64,000 bases of DNA from BCD1 sp942492125 (GCA_942492125.1 CALODM010000017.1:310001-374000), one strand, 5' to 3'; numbered from the stretch's first letter, positions 44,462 to 53,738 are shown. Made by a program: numbers and translations. Notes: generated by a model from the sequence alone, not told the origin.

Positions 44462-45301
44462 TCATTTTCCCTTTTCCCCATAATCAATAGTCAGCACAGG
44501 AATGCCGGAATAATTTACCAGGGCTTCTACGGTACTTCCGGTCAGCAGCCTTCGCAGTGGGTGGCGGTAATGATTCGAAATGCCTATCAACTCTGCACCG
44601 ATCTCATCAGCCAGGCTGCGAATACCCTTTTCGATGGTCGTATGCTTGGAAATATGGGTATGGCAAACCAGCGGTTTACATAAATTTTCAAAGGATTCCA
44701 TGGCTTCTTTTTGCACGATGTAAGGCACACCGTATTTGAAAAGCGATTGAATGGAAACCAAATGTATTTCAGGAATAAAGTGTTTGACAAATTCCTTGAA
44801 TTTTAAAAAAGCCTGCTTGTCTGCTTCATCAAATCCGGAAGCAAAAACGACCTTTTCAAAAAAGAAATCTTTCAGGGGGGACTTAATGATCAGGACAGGA
44901 ATCTGTACGTGACGAACAACCATCTGGGTGTTGGAGCCAAAGAAGTTAGGGTCGGATTTGCCCGCACCCTGTGACCCCATGACAATCAGTCCGATGTGCT
45001 TTTCTTTACTGATGCTTCCGATGTTTTTTACCAGGCTGCCCCCGGTAAGGATGGTTTCAATGTCGGCATCTTTATTTTTGGCACAAATGTCGTTCAGCAA
45101 AACCTCCGCATTTTTCCAGGACTGATAGGTATCGGCCTTTTGGGCGCGTTCCTCATCCGAAAGTGATGTCCAGTCTTCCGGGACGGAAGCGTTGTGGAAT
45201 AAAAAAACCTTGGATTCGTACCTTTTGGCCAATTCAATGCCTGCTTCAGCAGCATAGGAGGCACAAGCGGAAAAATCAGTCGGAATGAGAATGTTTTTCA
45301 T
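44462..45301 (-). CDS. Universal stress protein, tandem UspA domains
   Basis: The protein has 279 residues and two UspA-type domains. The first (MKNILIPTDFSACASYAAEA) carries a complete nucleotide-binding signature, GSQGAGKSDPNFFGSNTQ, followed by VPVLIIKSPL-like sequence. The second has LIGISNHYRHPLRRLLTGST, partly degenerate, and ends GIPVLTIDYGEKGK. The first domain is therefore likely to bind ATP. Such two-domain proteins are common in Bacteroidota and are linked to stress survival. It is probably a single-gene transcript. Confidence 0.92.
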   Translation of the reverse strand: MKNILIPTDFSACASYAAEAGIELAKRYESKVFLFHNASVPEDWTSLSDEERAQKADTYQSWKNAEVLLNDICAKNKDADIETILTGGSLVKNIGSISKEKHIGLIVMGSQGAGKSDPNFFGSNTQMVVRHVQIPVLIIKSPLKDFFFEKVVFASGFDEADKQAFLKFKEFVKHFIPEIHLVSIQSLFKYGVPYIVQKEAMESFENLCKPLVCHTHISKHTTIEKGIRSLADEIGAELIGISNHYRHPLRRLLTGSTVEALVNYSGIPVLTIDYGEKGK

Positions 45302-45454
45302 CTGTTTGACAATTTAATAATCCAGTTGTACCCTACAATATAAGGAATTTCAACATAAGTTAATGGTATTTAATATGATTTAATTAGGGACAAGAAGCAG
45401 TGGCGGAAGTCAGGTAGGGATTGATTACTGTCAGGCATTCGGGATGTAGTTGAC

Positions 45455-45489
45455 AAAAAAAGAAAGACCAGCCCTAAAGCTGATCTTTC
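45455..45489 (-). terminator. Minus-strand terminator (distal)
   Basis: GAAAGACCAGC (45462-45472) pairs with GCTGATCTTTC (45479-45489) with one G-U pair; on the minus strand seven T follow. No protein gene lies between it and the terminator at 45595, so it may end a short RNA. Confidence 0.6.
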
Positions 45490-45594
45490 AATGTAAATTC
45501 GTAAGGGGAAACTAAATATAAATTTTCGAAAAAATTTAATTCTTTAATTCAATTATAAGGTTATTGAAAATTGGCAAGTGAAAGGAGGCTTAAT

Positions 45595-45624
45595 AAAAAA
45601 CCCCCCAAAAAAACAAGGGGGGTT
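45595..45624 (-). terminator. Minus-strand terminator (proximal)
   Basis: AACCCCCC (45599-45606) pairs with GGGGGGTT (45617-45624), and six T follow on the minus strand. It is the first strong stop after the tyrosine phosphatase gene. Confidence 0.75.
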
Positions 45625-45870
45625 GAAAACTATGAACAAACACTCACCCAATTATATTTGTTTGTCTTTATTTCATTTGATAATACAAAGTAAAGAAGAT
45701 TAATTTGTTACTTCTTTGTATTATTTTTAAAATTGTGACACGGTAAATTTTTTATCCGACGATCTTTTTTTTAAAAAAAGTCTTTTTTTTATGGGGTATT
45801 TTTCATGAAAAGATAGTGGAATTTCATTGTTTTGTGACAAATAAAATATGGTAGGCTAAATGATAATAGC

Positions 45871-46326
45871 TTATTTAAAATTATTCTCAATAAACTTTTG
45901 GCAGGCCTGTTGTAATAGTTGATAAACGTGCTCAAAACCTTCGTCATCCCAATAGGGATCCGGGACACTCTGCTCTTCCTCCGGATTGGTTTCCTTGAGA
46001 ATGAGTTTTACTTTTGCCTTTTGTTCAGGAGAATCGGCAAGTTTTAAAATATCCTTGTAATTGGAGGTGTCCATAGCAAAGATACGATCAAAATCATTAA
46101 GATCCCCGGGATGAATTTGCCGGCCTCTTTGATCCCGTATATCAATACCGTATTTTTTGGCTACTTCGATAGATCTTTTGTCAGGCGGTTGCCCGATATG
46201 CCAGGAACTTGTTCCTGCTGAATCCACAATCCATTCCAGACCGTTTTCCTCGATTTTTTGTCTCATGATGCCTTCAGCAAGAGGAGAGCGGCAGATGTTG
46301 CCAAGGCATACCATCAGGATTTTCAT
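45871..46326 (-). CDS. Low molecular weight protein-tyrosine-phosphatase
   Basis: The protein has 151 residues, the normal family length. The P-loop VCLGNICRSP holds the CX5R signature (Cys7 to Arg13), and the general-acid loop is present as VPDPYWDD near residue 118. SAGTSSWHIGQPPDKRSIEV is also characteristic. It removes phosphate from phosphotyrosine; in other bacteria such enzymes often act on tyrosine kinases of polysaccharide export, but none is encoded here. The protein is cytosolic. The 3' untranslated region to the first terminator is about 250 nt. Confidence 0.95.
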   Translation of the reverse strand: MKILMVCLGNICRSPLAEGIMRQKIEENGLEWIVDSAGTSSWHIGQPPDKRSIEVAKKYGIDIRDQRGRQIHPGDLNDFDRIFAMDTSNYKDILKLADSPEQKAKVKLILKETNPEEEQSVPDPYWDDEGFEHVYQLLQQACQKFIENNFK

Positions 46327-46473
46327 TTATTCAAAAGTTTTATGCTCGTTTCATTAGTGTCAATGATTGATGTCCTCATCTCGATCCGCAACAAATTTAA
46401 GGCATATTTTTCTTTTAGAGGCACAAATGTATTGATGACTCTCCTCTTTTAGTACAATATGGTTTTTTCAGCA

Positions 46474-46502
46474 TTGAAATTCTGGTTATTTAATTAAATT
46501 TG
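46474..46502 (+). promoter_or_regulatory. Bacteroidota-type promoter for trkA-trkH
   Basis: TTG at 46474-46476, an 18-bp spacer and TAAATTTG at 46495-46502 give a full match to the TAnnTTTG box. The ATG at 46523 follows after about 15 nt of leader. Confidence 0.5.
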
Positions 46503-46522
46503 TCGCCTAAAACAAACAATTT

Positions 46523-47827
46523 ATGAAGATCGTTATCGCTGGAGCAGGTGATGTCGGGTTCCATCTTGCAGAGCTTCTGTCCATTGAAAACCTCGACATC
46601 ATTTTGATCGATCTGGAGCAGGATGTGCTGGATTATGCAGCTACGCATCTCGATGTTTTGACTTTACGTGGCGATTGTGCTTCCCTCGATCTTCTCGAGC
46701 AGGCAGAGGTAAGACAAGCCAAATTGTTCCTGGCAGTGACGACCTCTGAAAAGACCAACCTCGTTTCCGCAATTCTGGCCAAGAAGTTAGGGGCTCGCCA
46801 GGTTATTGCCCGGGTAGACAATCCGGAATACCTTTGCGGAGAGCAAAAAGAAATCTTCAGGCAATTGGGTATAGATATCCTGATGTCCCCAATCCAGTTG
46901 GCAGCCAATGAGATCGAGCGGTTGATCCGACGGTGTACCTTTACCGATCTTTTCGAATTTGAGGAAGGTAAGATCAGCCTTGCGGGGTTGACATTAAGAA
47001 ATAATTCCCCACTATTGGATACGCAGGTTAAGGACCTGAAAAAGGTTAAACAAGGGAGTACTCTTAGGCCTATAGCTATCTTGAGAGGGCATGAAACCAT
47101 TATTCCAAAAGGGGATACCATTTTAAAAAGGAATGACCACATTTATTTCATTACCAAAAAAGATGAGATAGAAGAGCTGGAATTGTTGCTCGGTGAAAAA
47201 CGGAAGGATATTCGTAAAATAATGATCATCGGAGGAGATAAACTGAGTGTCTCTACTGCCTTGAATCTGGAAAAGAATTACCAGGTCATACTGATCGTGA
47301 AAGATAAAAAGAAAGCCATAGAGCTTTCGGAAATACTGCATTCCACCCTGATCATTCGGGGGGATTACAGCAATATTGAAATGCTCAAAGAAGAAGGGCT
47401 GAGTAATATGGATGCATTTATTGCATTGACCGAAAATTCGGAAACAAATATCATTGCCAGTCTCACAGCAAAAAATTATGGCGTATTCAAAACCATCGCG
47501 CAAGTAGAAAACAAGGAATACATCCACCTTTCCCAAAACATCGGAGTAGATACCCTTATCAATAAAAAACTTATTGCAGCCAATAATATCTTTCGCTTTG
47601 TGCGAAAAGGCAAGATTGAAGCGGTAACAAGCTTGCATGGTGTGGATGCTGAAGTTATCGAATTTGTCATCCACAAGGAAAACAGGACCACCCGCAACCC
47701 TATCAAAGAATTGCATTTCCCCGCAACGGCCATCATCGGGGGAGTGATCCGTGGAGAAGACAGCTTAATTCCCGATTGTAATTTTGAATTGCAGGTAGGT
47801 GACAAGGTGGTGGTTTTCTTTGCCTGA
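46523..47827 (+). CDS. trkA: Trk potassium transporter regulatory subunit TrkA
   Basis: The protein has 434 residues with the duplicated TrkA layout. The first RCK domain opens with the Rossmann motif VIAGAGDVGFHLAELL and the acidic end IILIDLEQDVLDYA. A TrkA_C domain follows, then a second RCK domain (KIMIIGGDKLSVSTALNLEK), whose glycine motif is less regular, and a last TrkA_C domain ending VGDKVVVFFA. It binds NAD(H)/nucleotides at the inner face of the membrane and gates the TrkH channel. trkH starts 33 bp downstream, and a good promoter precedes trkA, so the two form an operon. Confidence 0.95.
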   Translation: MKIVIAGAGDVGFHLAELLSIENLDIILIDLEQDVLDYAATHLDVLTLRGDCASLDLLEQAEVRQAKLFLAVTTSEKTNLVSAILAKKLGARQVIARVDNPEYLCGEQKEIFRQLGIDILMSPIQLAANEIERLIRRCTFTDLFEFEEGKISLAGLTLRNNSPLLDTQVKDLKKVKQGSTLRPIAILRGHETIIPKGDTILKRNDHIYFITKKDEIEELELLLGEKRKDIRKIMIIGGDKLSVSTALNLEKNYQVILIVKDKKKAIELSEILHSTLIIRGDYSNIEMLKEEGLSNMDAFIALTENSETNIIASLTAKNYGVFKTIAQVENKEYIHLSQNIGVDTLINKKLIAANNIFRFVRKGKIEAVTSLHGVDAEVIEFVIHKENRTTRNPIKELHFPATAIIGGVIRGEDSLIPDCNFELQVGDKVVVFFA

Positions 47828-47860
47828 GTCCATCAGCAAACTCGAAAAAATCTTCAGCTG

Positions 47861-49315
47861 ATGATCAGAGTAAAACCGATTGCCAGGGTTCTGGGTGTTT
47901 TGCTAACCATTATGGGCGGGTTGATGTGGACCGGTCTGATAATCGCTTTTTTCTATAAGAGTGGTGATGCTTTGCCCATTTTTTATTCGGGGGCCATTTG
48001 TATTGGATTAGGCCTGCCCCTGATATTGCTGCTCAAAAGAGAACATCGCCAAAGTCTGAACAAAAGAGAAGGCTACCTCATTGTTGCTTTGGGGTGGTTC
48101 ACGATGGTGAGTTTTGCCATGCTGCCTTATCTGTTGAGTGGCGTAATTCCCACAGTGCCGGAAGCCTTTTTTGAGGCAGTTTCCGGAATGACGACTACCG
48201 GCGCTTCGGTGCTGACGGATATCGAGGCGGTTTCTAAAGGTATCCTTTACTGGCGAAGTCTTAGCCAATGGATCGGCGGGATGGGCATCATCGTACTAAC
48301 GGTAGCTATCTTCCCCCTCCTTGGTATTGGTGGGATTGAATTGTTTGTGGCCGAAGCTCCCGGACCGACCTCCGACAAGCTTCATCCACGGATACAGGAA
48401 ACTGCCAAGCGGCTATGGGGTATTTATGTTTTTTTGACCATCCTGCTGTGTGCCATACTTAATATCACAGGCATGGATTTTTACGACGCAATCAACCATG
48501 CACTAACGACCATGGCTACCGGGGGCTTTTCTACCAAAAATGCCAGCATGGCTCATTTTGACGTGCCGGCGATCCAATATTCCGTTGTTTTCTTCATGTT
48601 TTTGGCGGGGACCAATTATACCATTATTTATTATGGTCTTAAGGGGAAAATGAGAAGAGTCTGGTCTAGCGATGAATTTAAAACATATGTTTTTTTGGTG
48701 CTTGGTCTAACCGCCGTTGTCACTTCTTTTGTTTATTACCTCACGGATCTTTCACTTGAAAAGGCCTTTCGGGACAGTATTTTTCAGATCATCTCTTTGA
48801 TCACTACCACAGGTTTTGTCTCGGCAGATTATACCCAATGGTCTTCGGGGTTGACCATGTTGTTTTTTATTTTGTTATTCGTTGGTGCCAGTGCCGGATC
48901 CACTGCCGGAGGAATAAAGATCATCCGACATTATGTGTATTTTAAAAATTCGTTTCTTGAATTTAAACGAATACTTCACCCCAGGGCTGTTGTCCCCTTA
49001 AAACTGGACGGAAAGCCCGTTCCCGGTAAGATTGTTACCCATATAATAATTTTTCTTTTATTATACCTTTTACTCTTTTTACTTGGGGCTGTAATACTTA
49101 CCTTTATGGGAATCGATTTTATGACCGCCATTGGCGCAGTAGCAACTTCTTTGGGCAACGTCGGGCCAGGCATCGGAAAGGTCGGACCTGTGGATAATTT
49201 CGCATGGTTATCAGGGGAGATCAAGGTAATTCTCGCTTTCCTGATGTTGATCGGCCGTTTGGAATTGTTTACCGTTTTGGTGTTGTTCACCCCTTATTTC
49301 TGGCGTTCCACCTAA
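47861..49315 (+). CDS. trkH: Trk potassium uptake channel TrkH
   Basis: The 484-residue membrane protein has about ten hydrophobic segments and the four-fold pore repeats of the TrkH/KtrB family: EAVSGMTTTGASVLTDIE, the NHALTTMATGGFSTKN block, QIISLITTTGFVSADY and AIGAVATSLGNVGPGIG. The TTTGxS/ATGGFS/TTTGF/xLGNVG loops are the selectivity-filter positions. It imports K+ in the inner membrane, controlled by TrkA encoded just upstream. Confidence 0.95.
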   Translation: MIRVKPIARVLGVLLTIMGGLMWTGLIIAFFYKSGDALPIFYSGAICIGLGLPLILLLKREHRQSLNKREGYLIVALGWFTMVSFAMLPYLLSGVIPTVPEAFFEAVSGMTTTGASVLTDIEAVSKGILYWRSLSQWIGGMGIIVLTVAIFPLLGIGGIELFVAEAPGPTSDKLHPRIQETAKRLWGIYVFLTILLCAILNITGMDFYDAINHALTTMATGGFSTKNASMAHFDVPAIQYSVVFFMFLAGTNYTIIYYGLKGKMRRVWSSDEFKTYVFLVLGLTAVVTSFVYYLTDLSLEKAFRDSIFQIISLITTTGFVSADYTQWSSGLTMLFFILLFVGASAGSTAGGIKIIRHYVYFKNSFLEFKRILHPRAVVPLKLDGKPVPGKIVTHIIIFLLLYLLLFLLGAVILTFMGIDFMTAIGAVATSLGNVGPGIGKVGPVDNFAWLSGEIKVILAFLMLIGRLELFTVLVLFTPYFWRST

Positions 49316-49413
49316 GGATATAACCAGCAGACAGGGCTTTTGAATAGATATGGAAAAACGGAGTTTGCCCAAAGGACGGCCATAAATTAACCATCACTTT
49401 CAATGCATAGGAA

Positions 49414-50529
49414 ATGAACATCAATGGCAAGTATTACCGTTCCATTTGGTTGGCAGAGGACAACCCCGGAGTTGTTAAAATAATTGATCAACGAGCCCTT
49501 CCCCACGAATTTATTATCGAAGATCTTTGTTCCATGCAGGATTGTGCCCGGGCCATTCGGGAAATGCATGTTCGCGGAGCTCCTTTAATTGGTGCAACTG
49601 CCGCTTTTGGTATGTACCTGGCGGTGCGGGAAGCTTTAAAAAGCGACAGTTTCCAGAAATATATCGGTAGAGCTTTCCTGACTCTGGCTGAAACAAGACC
49701 CACCGCTGTCGACCTTTTTTATGCCTTGCGGCGTATGCAACAGGTAATTGACAATTGTCCGGATAGGGAAAAGACGGAGGCAGCCAGTTTGGGGGAAGCC
49801 ATGGCTATTGCCGATGAAAGTGCCGAACAGTGCCGGCAGATTGGATTGAACGGTTTACCCCTCATTGAAACGGTGAGTCTCCTGAAAAAAGGAGCAACAG
49901 TCAATATTCTTACCCATTGTAATGCAGGTTGGCTGGCAACAGTAGATTTTGGTACGGCTTTGGCTCCCATTTATGCAGCTTTTGATAAAGGTATCGATGT
50001 GCATGTATGGGTCGATGAGACCCGGCCCAGGAATCAGGGCGCCAGGTTAACGGCTTTCGAATTGTCGCAACATGGCGTGCCACACACGGTTATTCCTGAC
50101 AATACCGGAGGCCACCTGATGCAGCACGGAATGGTGGATATGGTCATCGTCGGTAGTGACAGAACCACCCGTTTGGGGGATGTTTGCAACAAAATAGGTA
50201 CCTACCTCAAAGCACTTGCGGCCAGAGATAACGATATTCCTTTTTACGTTGCTCTTCCCGTTTCTTCCTTTGATTTTAATTTACGGAACGGACTGTCGGA
50301 AATTCCAATAGAGCAAAGAGATGATCGGGAAGTTCGGTATATTAAAGGCAAAAGTGAACATGGCCCTACAGAAGTTCTCCTCACCCCACCCAATAGTCCT
50401 GTGGCCAATTATGCCTTTGATGTAACGCCTGCAAGACTGGTCTCTGCACTGATTACGGATAAAGGTATCTGCAAAGCCAGTGAAGGAGCTATTACCCAAT
50501 TATTTTCTGAGGAGATGACCGTTAGCTAA
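49414..50529 (+). CDS. mtnA: S-methyl-5-thioribose-1-phosphate isomerase
   Basis: The protein has 371 residues and is homologous to the eIF2B-like isomerases. It has MHVRGAPLIGATAAFG, the catalytic Cys169 in ILTHCNAGWLAT, DETRPRNQGARLTAFEL and Asp249 in VIVGSDRTTRLGDVCNKIG. It converts 5-methylthioribose-1-phosphate to 5-methylthioribulose-1-phosphate in methionine salvage. The ATG at 49414 is the natural start (MNINGKYYRSIWLAED). A class II aldolase-type gene follows after 28 bp, which suggests that the next step is encoded there. Confidence 0.95.
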   Translation: MNINGKYYRSIWLAEDNPGVVKIIDQRALPHEFIIEDLCSMQDCARAIREMHVRGAPLIGATAAFGMYLAVREALKSDSFQKYIGRAFLTLAETRPTAVDLFYALRRMQQVIDNCPDREKTEAASLGEAMAIADESAEQCRQIGLNGLPLIETVSLLKKGATVNILTHCNAGWLATVDFGTALAPIYAAFDKGIDVHVWVDETRPRNQGARLTAFELSQHGVPHTVIPDNTGGHLMQHGMVDMVIVGSDRTTRLGDVCNKIGTYLKALAARDNDIPFYVALPVSSFDFNLRNGLSEIPIEQRDDREVRYIKGKSEHGPTEVLLTPPNSPVANYAFDVTPARLVSALITDKGICKASEGAITQLFSEEMTVS

Positions 50530-50557
50530 TTATTGGGGGAGCAAAATTGTATTTTAA

Positions 50558-51175
50558 ATGCTGGATGAAGGATACATTAAGTTTAATGCACAATGGGAGG
50601 AAACCTCAGCCATTTCAGGAAAAGTGGTGGACAGGCTCATTGAAGCACGCCGACAATTGTTTAACCTCCATTTTATCGGGGCCTATCCCTCCGGAATCGG
50701 ATATGGTAATATAAGTCACCGGTATGCCATTCAGGAAAATGCCAATGCTTTTTTGATTTCAGGTTCAGCAACCGGTCATTTGGAATTATTGGATTCCCGA
50801 CATTTTTCCCTCGTTACACAGGTGAATATTGAAGAAAATATGCTTCATTGCCAGGGGCCTGTCATTGCCTCCTCTGAATCTATGAGCCATGCGGTTATTT
50901 ACCGGGAATGCCCGGAGATAAAGGCTGTCGTTCACATCCATCACCTGGCCATGTGGCAGGAATTATCGCACAAGGTTCCCACCACCGATGCCCGGGCAGC
51001 CTATGGAACACCGGAGATGGCATGGTCCATTGTTGAATTACTGAATAATACGGATCTCAGAAAGACGGGTTTATTTGTCATGGAAGGTCATGAAGAAGGC
51101 ATTTTTGCTTTTGGAGATTCCATGAAAAAGGCCGTAAAGCTTATTTTGAAAAGTTATGAAATGTTAGGGTTTTAA
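50558..51175 (+). CDS. Class II aldolase/adducin family protein, likely in methylthioribulose-phosphate metabolism
   Basis: The 205-residue protein shows the family fold: an N-terminal helix, GYGNISHRYA with the substrate phosphate loop, FLISGSATGHLELL, and the zinc ligands His-x-His in AVVHIHHLAMW plus a later His in MEGHEEGIFAFG. Because it follows mtnA at 28 bp it probably acts on 5-methylthioribulose-1-phosphate. Two reactions are known for relatives: dehydration (MtnB) or aldol cleavage (the DHAP shunt, Ald2). The sequence alone does not decide between them. No other methionine salvage gene (mtnC, mtnD, mtnK) is nearby. Confidence 0.8.
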   Translation: MLDEGYIKFNAQWEETSAISGKVVDRLIEARRQLFNLHFIGAYPSGIGYGNISHRYAIQENANAFLISGSATGHLELLDSRHFSLVTQVNIEENMLHCQGPVIASSESMSHAVIYRECPEIKAVVHIHHLAMWQELSHKVPTTDARAAYGTPEMAWSIVELLNNTDLRKTGLFVMEGHEEGIFAFGDSMKKAVKLILKSYEMLGF

Positions 51176-51222
51176 AAGAACTAACCCCTAAATTTATGTG
51201 TGAAAAATAAAAACCTAAACTA

Positions 51223-52551
51223 ATGAAGAAAATACTTGTACTGGCCGTTTTTATTCTAACGGTGTCTGCTGTTCTTGCTCAAAAGACTTATCTCCAATCC
51301 GGTCCCATGGTTGGTTATTCTGAAATGAAAGAAGTAATGCTTTGGGTTCAGACCAATGCTCCTGCAAAGGTGCATTTTGTCTATTGGGAAAAGGATAAAC
51401 CCGAAATGTCGTGGGCTACGGAGGTCGTGCATACCTGTAAAAAAGATGCCTATACTGCCCATTGTATAGCGGAAGTAAGTCCCGGAAAACGTTACCACTA
51501 TGATTTATACATCAATGGTGAGAAAATCGGTTTTGACTATCCCACCGCCTTCCAGTCACAGACTTTGTGGCAGTATCGTACAGATCCGCCGGATTTCACT
51601 GTAGCCCTCGGTAGTTGTGCTTATGTCAATGAACCTGAAGTGGATCGTCCGGGAAAACCTTATGGGGGTGAATATGAAATCTTTAAAAGTATTCATGAAA
51701 AACAACCGGATGCCATGCTCTGGACAGGTGATAACACCTATTTGAGGGAAGTCGATTTTTATACCCGCACAGGAGTACTTCATCGCAATACCCATACCCG
51801 CTCATTACCGGAAATGCAGCCACTGCTGGCATCAACCCATAACTATGCGATCTGGGATGATCACGATTACGGGCCCAATGATTCTGACAGGACTTATTTA
51901 CATAATGACTGGACATTGGAAGCCTTCAAATTATTCTGGGGCAATAATGGTTATGGCCTGGACGGAAAAGGCATTACCTCCAAGTTTAAATTCAATGATA
52001 TAGACTTTTTTTTGTTGGATAACAGGACGTTTCGAACGCCTAATGATATGAAAGTCGGGGATAAAATATTTTTGGGGGAACGCCAGCTGGAATGGCTGAT
52101 TGAATCTTTGATTTTTAGCAGAGCCCCCTTTAAAATGGTGGTTATTGGCGGGCAGGTGCTGACTACTGCCGAAGTGTTTGAAAATTATATCAATCTGCAC
52201 AAGGAGGAAAGAGCCTATTTGCTGCGGAGAATAGAAGAGGAAAATATTACGGGGGTCATATTCCTAACCGGGGATCGTCACCATACAGATTTGAGCATGT
52301 ACGAGAATAAGGCAGGCAATATGGTATATGACCTCACGGTTTCCCCCCTGACTTCCAGTGCCGTACCCATGAAATACCTCGTTGATGAAAAAAATGAGAA
52401 CCTGGTAGAAGGTACACTGGTAGCCCAGCGGAATTTTGGGCTACTCAATTTTTCTGGTAAACGAACAGAACGCCACCTGAATATCCAGATCTTTGATGTC
52501 AAGGGAGAGATGCTTTGGGAATACGATATCGATACTCCCAAACGGGATTAA
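51223..52551 (+). CDS. PhoD-like alkaline phosphatase D family protein, exported
   Basis: The protein has 442 residues. The signal peptide is clear (ILVLAVFILTVSAVLAQ). An Ig-like N-terminal domain (SGPMVGYSEMKEVMLWVQT) precedes the metallophosphatase core: VALGSCAYVNE, MLWTGDNTYLRE, IWDDHDYGPNDSD, MVVIGGQ and the late FLTGDRHHTDLS. These supply the Asp, Asn and His metal ligands of PhoD-type enzymes. It hydrolyses phosphomonoesters or diesters in the periplasm; the substrate is not known. There is no T9SS tail. A long inverted repeat abuts its stop codon. Confidence 0.92.
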   Translation: MKKILVLAVFILTVSAVLAQKTYLQSGPMVGYSEMKEVMLWVQTNAPAKVHFVYWEKDKPEMSWATEVVHTCKKDAYTAHCIAEVSPGKRYHYDLYINGEKIGFDYPTAFQSQTLWQYRTDPPDFTVALGSCAYVNEPEVDRPGKPYGGEYEIFKSIHEKQPDAMLWTGDNTYLREVDFYTRTGVLHRNTHTRSLPEMQPLLASTHNYAIWDDHDYGPNDSDRTYLHNDWTLEAFKLFWGNNGYGLDGKGITSKFKFNDIDFFLLDNRTFRTPNDMKVGDKIFLGERQLEWLIESLIFSRAPFKMVVIGGQVLTTAEVFENYINLHKEERAYLLRRIEEENITGVIFLTGDRHHTDLSMYENKAGNMVYDLTVSPLTSSAVPMKYLVDEKNENLVEGTLVAQRNFGLLNFSGKRTERHLNIQIFDVKGEMLWEYDIDTPKRD

Positions 52552-52617
52552 AAACCACAAAGTCACATAGTCACAATGGTATTTTACTATTGTGACTATG
52601 TGACTTTGTGGTTTTTT
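52550..52617 (+). terminator. Long perfect inverted repeat, probable terminator
   Basis: A 28-bp perfect stem (52550-52577 with 52590-52617, 11-12-base loop) ends in TTTTTT. Its arm is ACCACAAAGTCACATAGTCA-like sequence, and a related piece (ACTTTGTGTCTTTGTGGT) recurs at about 52629-52646. Repeats of the CACAAAG type are common between genes in Bacteroidota. The structure overlaps the first base pairs after the phoD-like stop. Confidence 0.65.
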
Positions 52618-52659
52618 GAACTATGTGTACTTTGTGTCTTTGTGGTAAAAAAAGAAATT

Positions 52660-53634
52660 TTGAAAATACTCATCATACGTTTTTCTTCCATCGGGGATAT
52701 TGTTTTGACAACTCCGGTAATCCGTTGTTTAAAACAACAATTGCCGGAGGCAGAGATCCATTTTCTGACCAAGAACAGTTTTCTGCCCGTGGTGGAAGCC
52801 AACCCTTATATCGATAAAATTTACAGCATCCACAAAAACGTTGAGGAGGTGTTGCTGACAATGAAGGGAGAAAAATACCGGTACATCATTGATTTGCACA
52901 ACAACCTGCGCAGCCGCATGGTGCGTATTGGACTGGGGACAAAAACCTACAGCTTCAACAAGATCAATTTTCAAAAATGGCTGATCACCAACTTTAAGAT
53001 CAACCGTTTGCCCAAAAAACATATTGTGGACAGGTATATGAAGCCCGCGGAAAAACTGGGTGTTAAAAATGACGGACAGGGGCTGGACTATTTCATTCCA
53101 AAAAAGGAAGAAGTGAATCTAAAAGCTTTTTTCCGGAAAAATAATCTTGGGGAAGTAAAGCCCTATATCGCCTTTGTGGTCGGCGCCGCCCACGCCACAA
53201 AACGATTGCCGGTGATCAGGATTATTGAATTGTGTCAAAAATTAAAAATGCCCGTCATATTACTGGGCGGTCCCGAGGATGAAGGTCCGGGAGCTTTTAT
53301 AGCCGAACAAGCCGGGGATCAGGTGGTCAGCGCCTGCGGAAAACTCAAACTCAATGAATCGGCTTCTGTAGTCCGGCAGGCAGAGAAGGTGATCTCTCAT
53401 GATACAGGCTTGATGCATATTGCGGCAGCTTTTAACAAGGAGATTATTTCTGTATGGGGCAATACCGTCCCCGAGTTTGGGATGTATCCTTATTATGGAC
53501 GTAATGAGGATCGCAATACTACCATGGAGGTGAAAGGTCTATCCTGCAGGCCATGTTCCAAGATCGGTCACAATGAATGCCCTAAAAAACACTTCAGATG
53601 TATGGTGGATATTGATTTTGAAAAGGTAGTTTAA
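52660..53634 (+). CDS. Glycosyltransferase family 9 (heptosyltransferase-like)
   Basis: The start is a TTG at 52660 (LKILIIRFSSIGDIVLTTPV); the frame continues upstream to 52576 but that part is inside the long inverted repeat, so it is rejected. From there 324 residues follow. GT9 landmarks are RFSSIGDIVLTTPVIR, IIDLHNNLRSRM, the C-terminal nucleotide-sugar site VGAAHATKRLPVIRI, LGGPEDEG and SHDTGLMHIAAAF. It most likely adds a heptose or similar sugar to the lipopolysaccharide core at the inner face of the inner membrane. It stands alone, without other LPS genes nearby. Confidence 0.9.
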   Translation: MKILIIRFSSIGDIVLTTPVIRCLKQQLPEAEIHFLTKNSFLPVVEANPYIDKIYSIHKNVEEVLLTMKGEKYRYIIDLHNNLRSRMVRIGLGTKTYSFNKINFQKWLITNFKINRLPKKHIVDRYMKPAEKLGVKNDGQGLDYFIPKKEEVNLKAFFRKNNLGEVKPYIAFVVGAAHATKRLPVIRIIELCQKLKMPVILLGGPEDEGPGAFIAEQAGDQVVSACGKLKLNESASVVRQAEKVISHDTGLMHIAAAFNKEIISVWGNTVPEFGMYPYYGRNEDRNTTMEVKGLSCRPCSKIGHNECPKKHFRCMVDIDFEKVV

Positions 53635-53738
53635 TATTTATTGCGTCTTACAGTTTTTTTTCTTTGCTCGATGTTGACACCTTAAATTACCAACAAAACA
53701 ATTCGTAATTTCAAATTCGTAATTCCTAATTAAATACC

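Larger units (their letters stand above)
45302..45870. other. Intergenic region with two minus-strand terminators, no gene seen
   Basis: These 569 AT-rich bp contain no convincing coding sequence. Two minus-strand terminator hairpins lie at 45455-45489 and 45595-45624, an imperfect inverted repeat (AATACAAAG ... CTTCTTTGTATT) at about 45682-45722, and homopolymer-rich palindromic A/T stretches around 45760-45795. Confidence 0.5.

Noticed and set aside
52576..52659. N-terminal extension of the GT9 glycosyltransferase
   Set aside because: It translates the inverted repeat (VFYYCDYVTLWFFELCVLCV) and precedes the canonical family start ILIIRFSSIGD.
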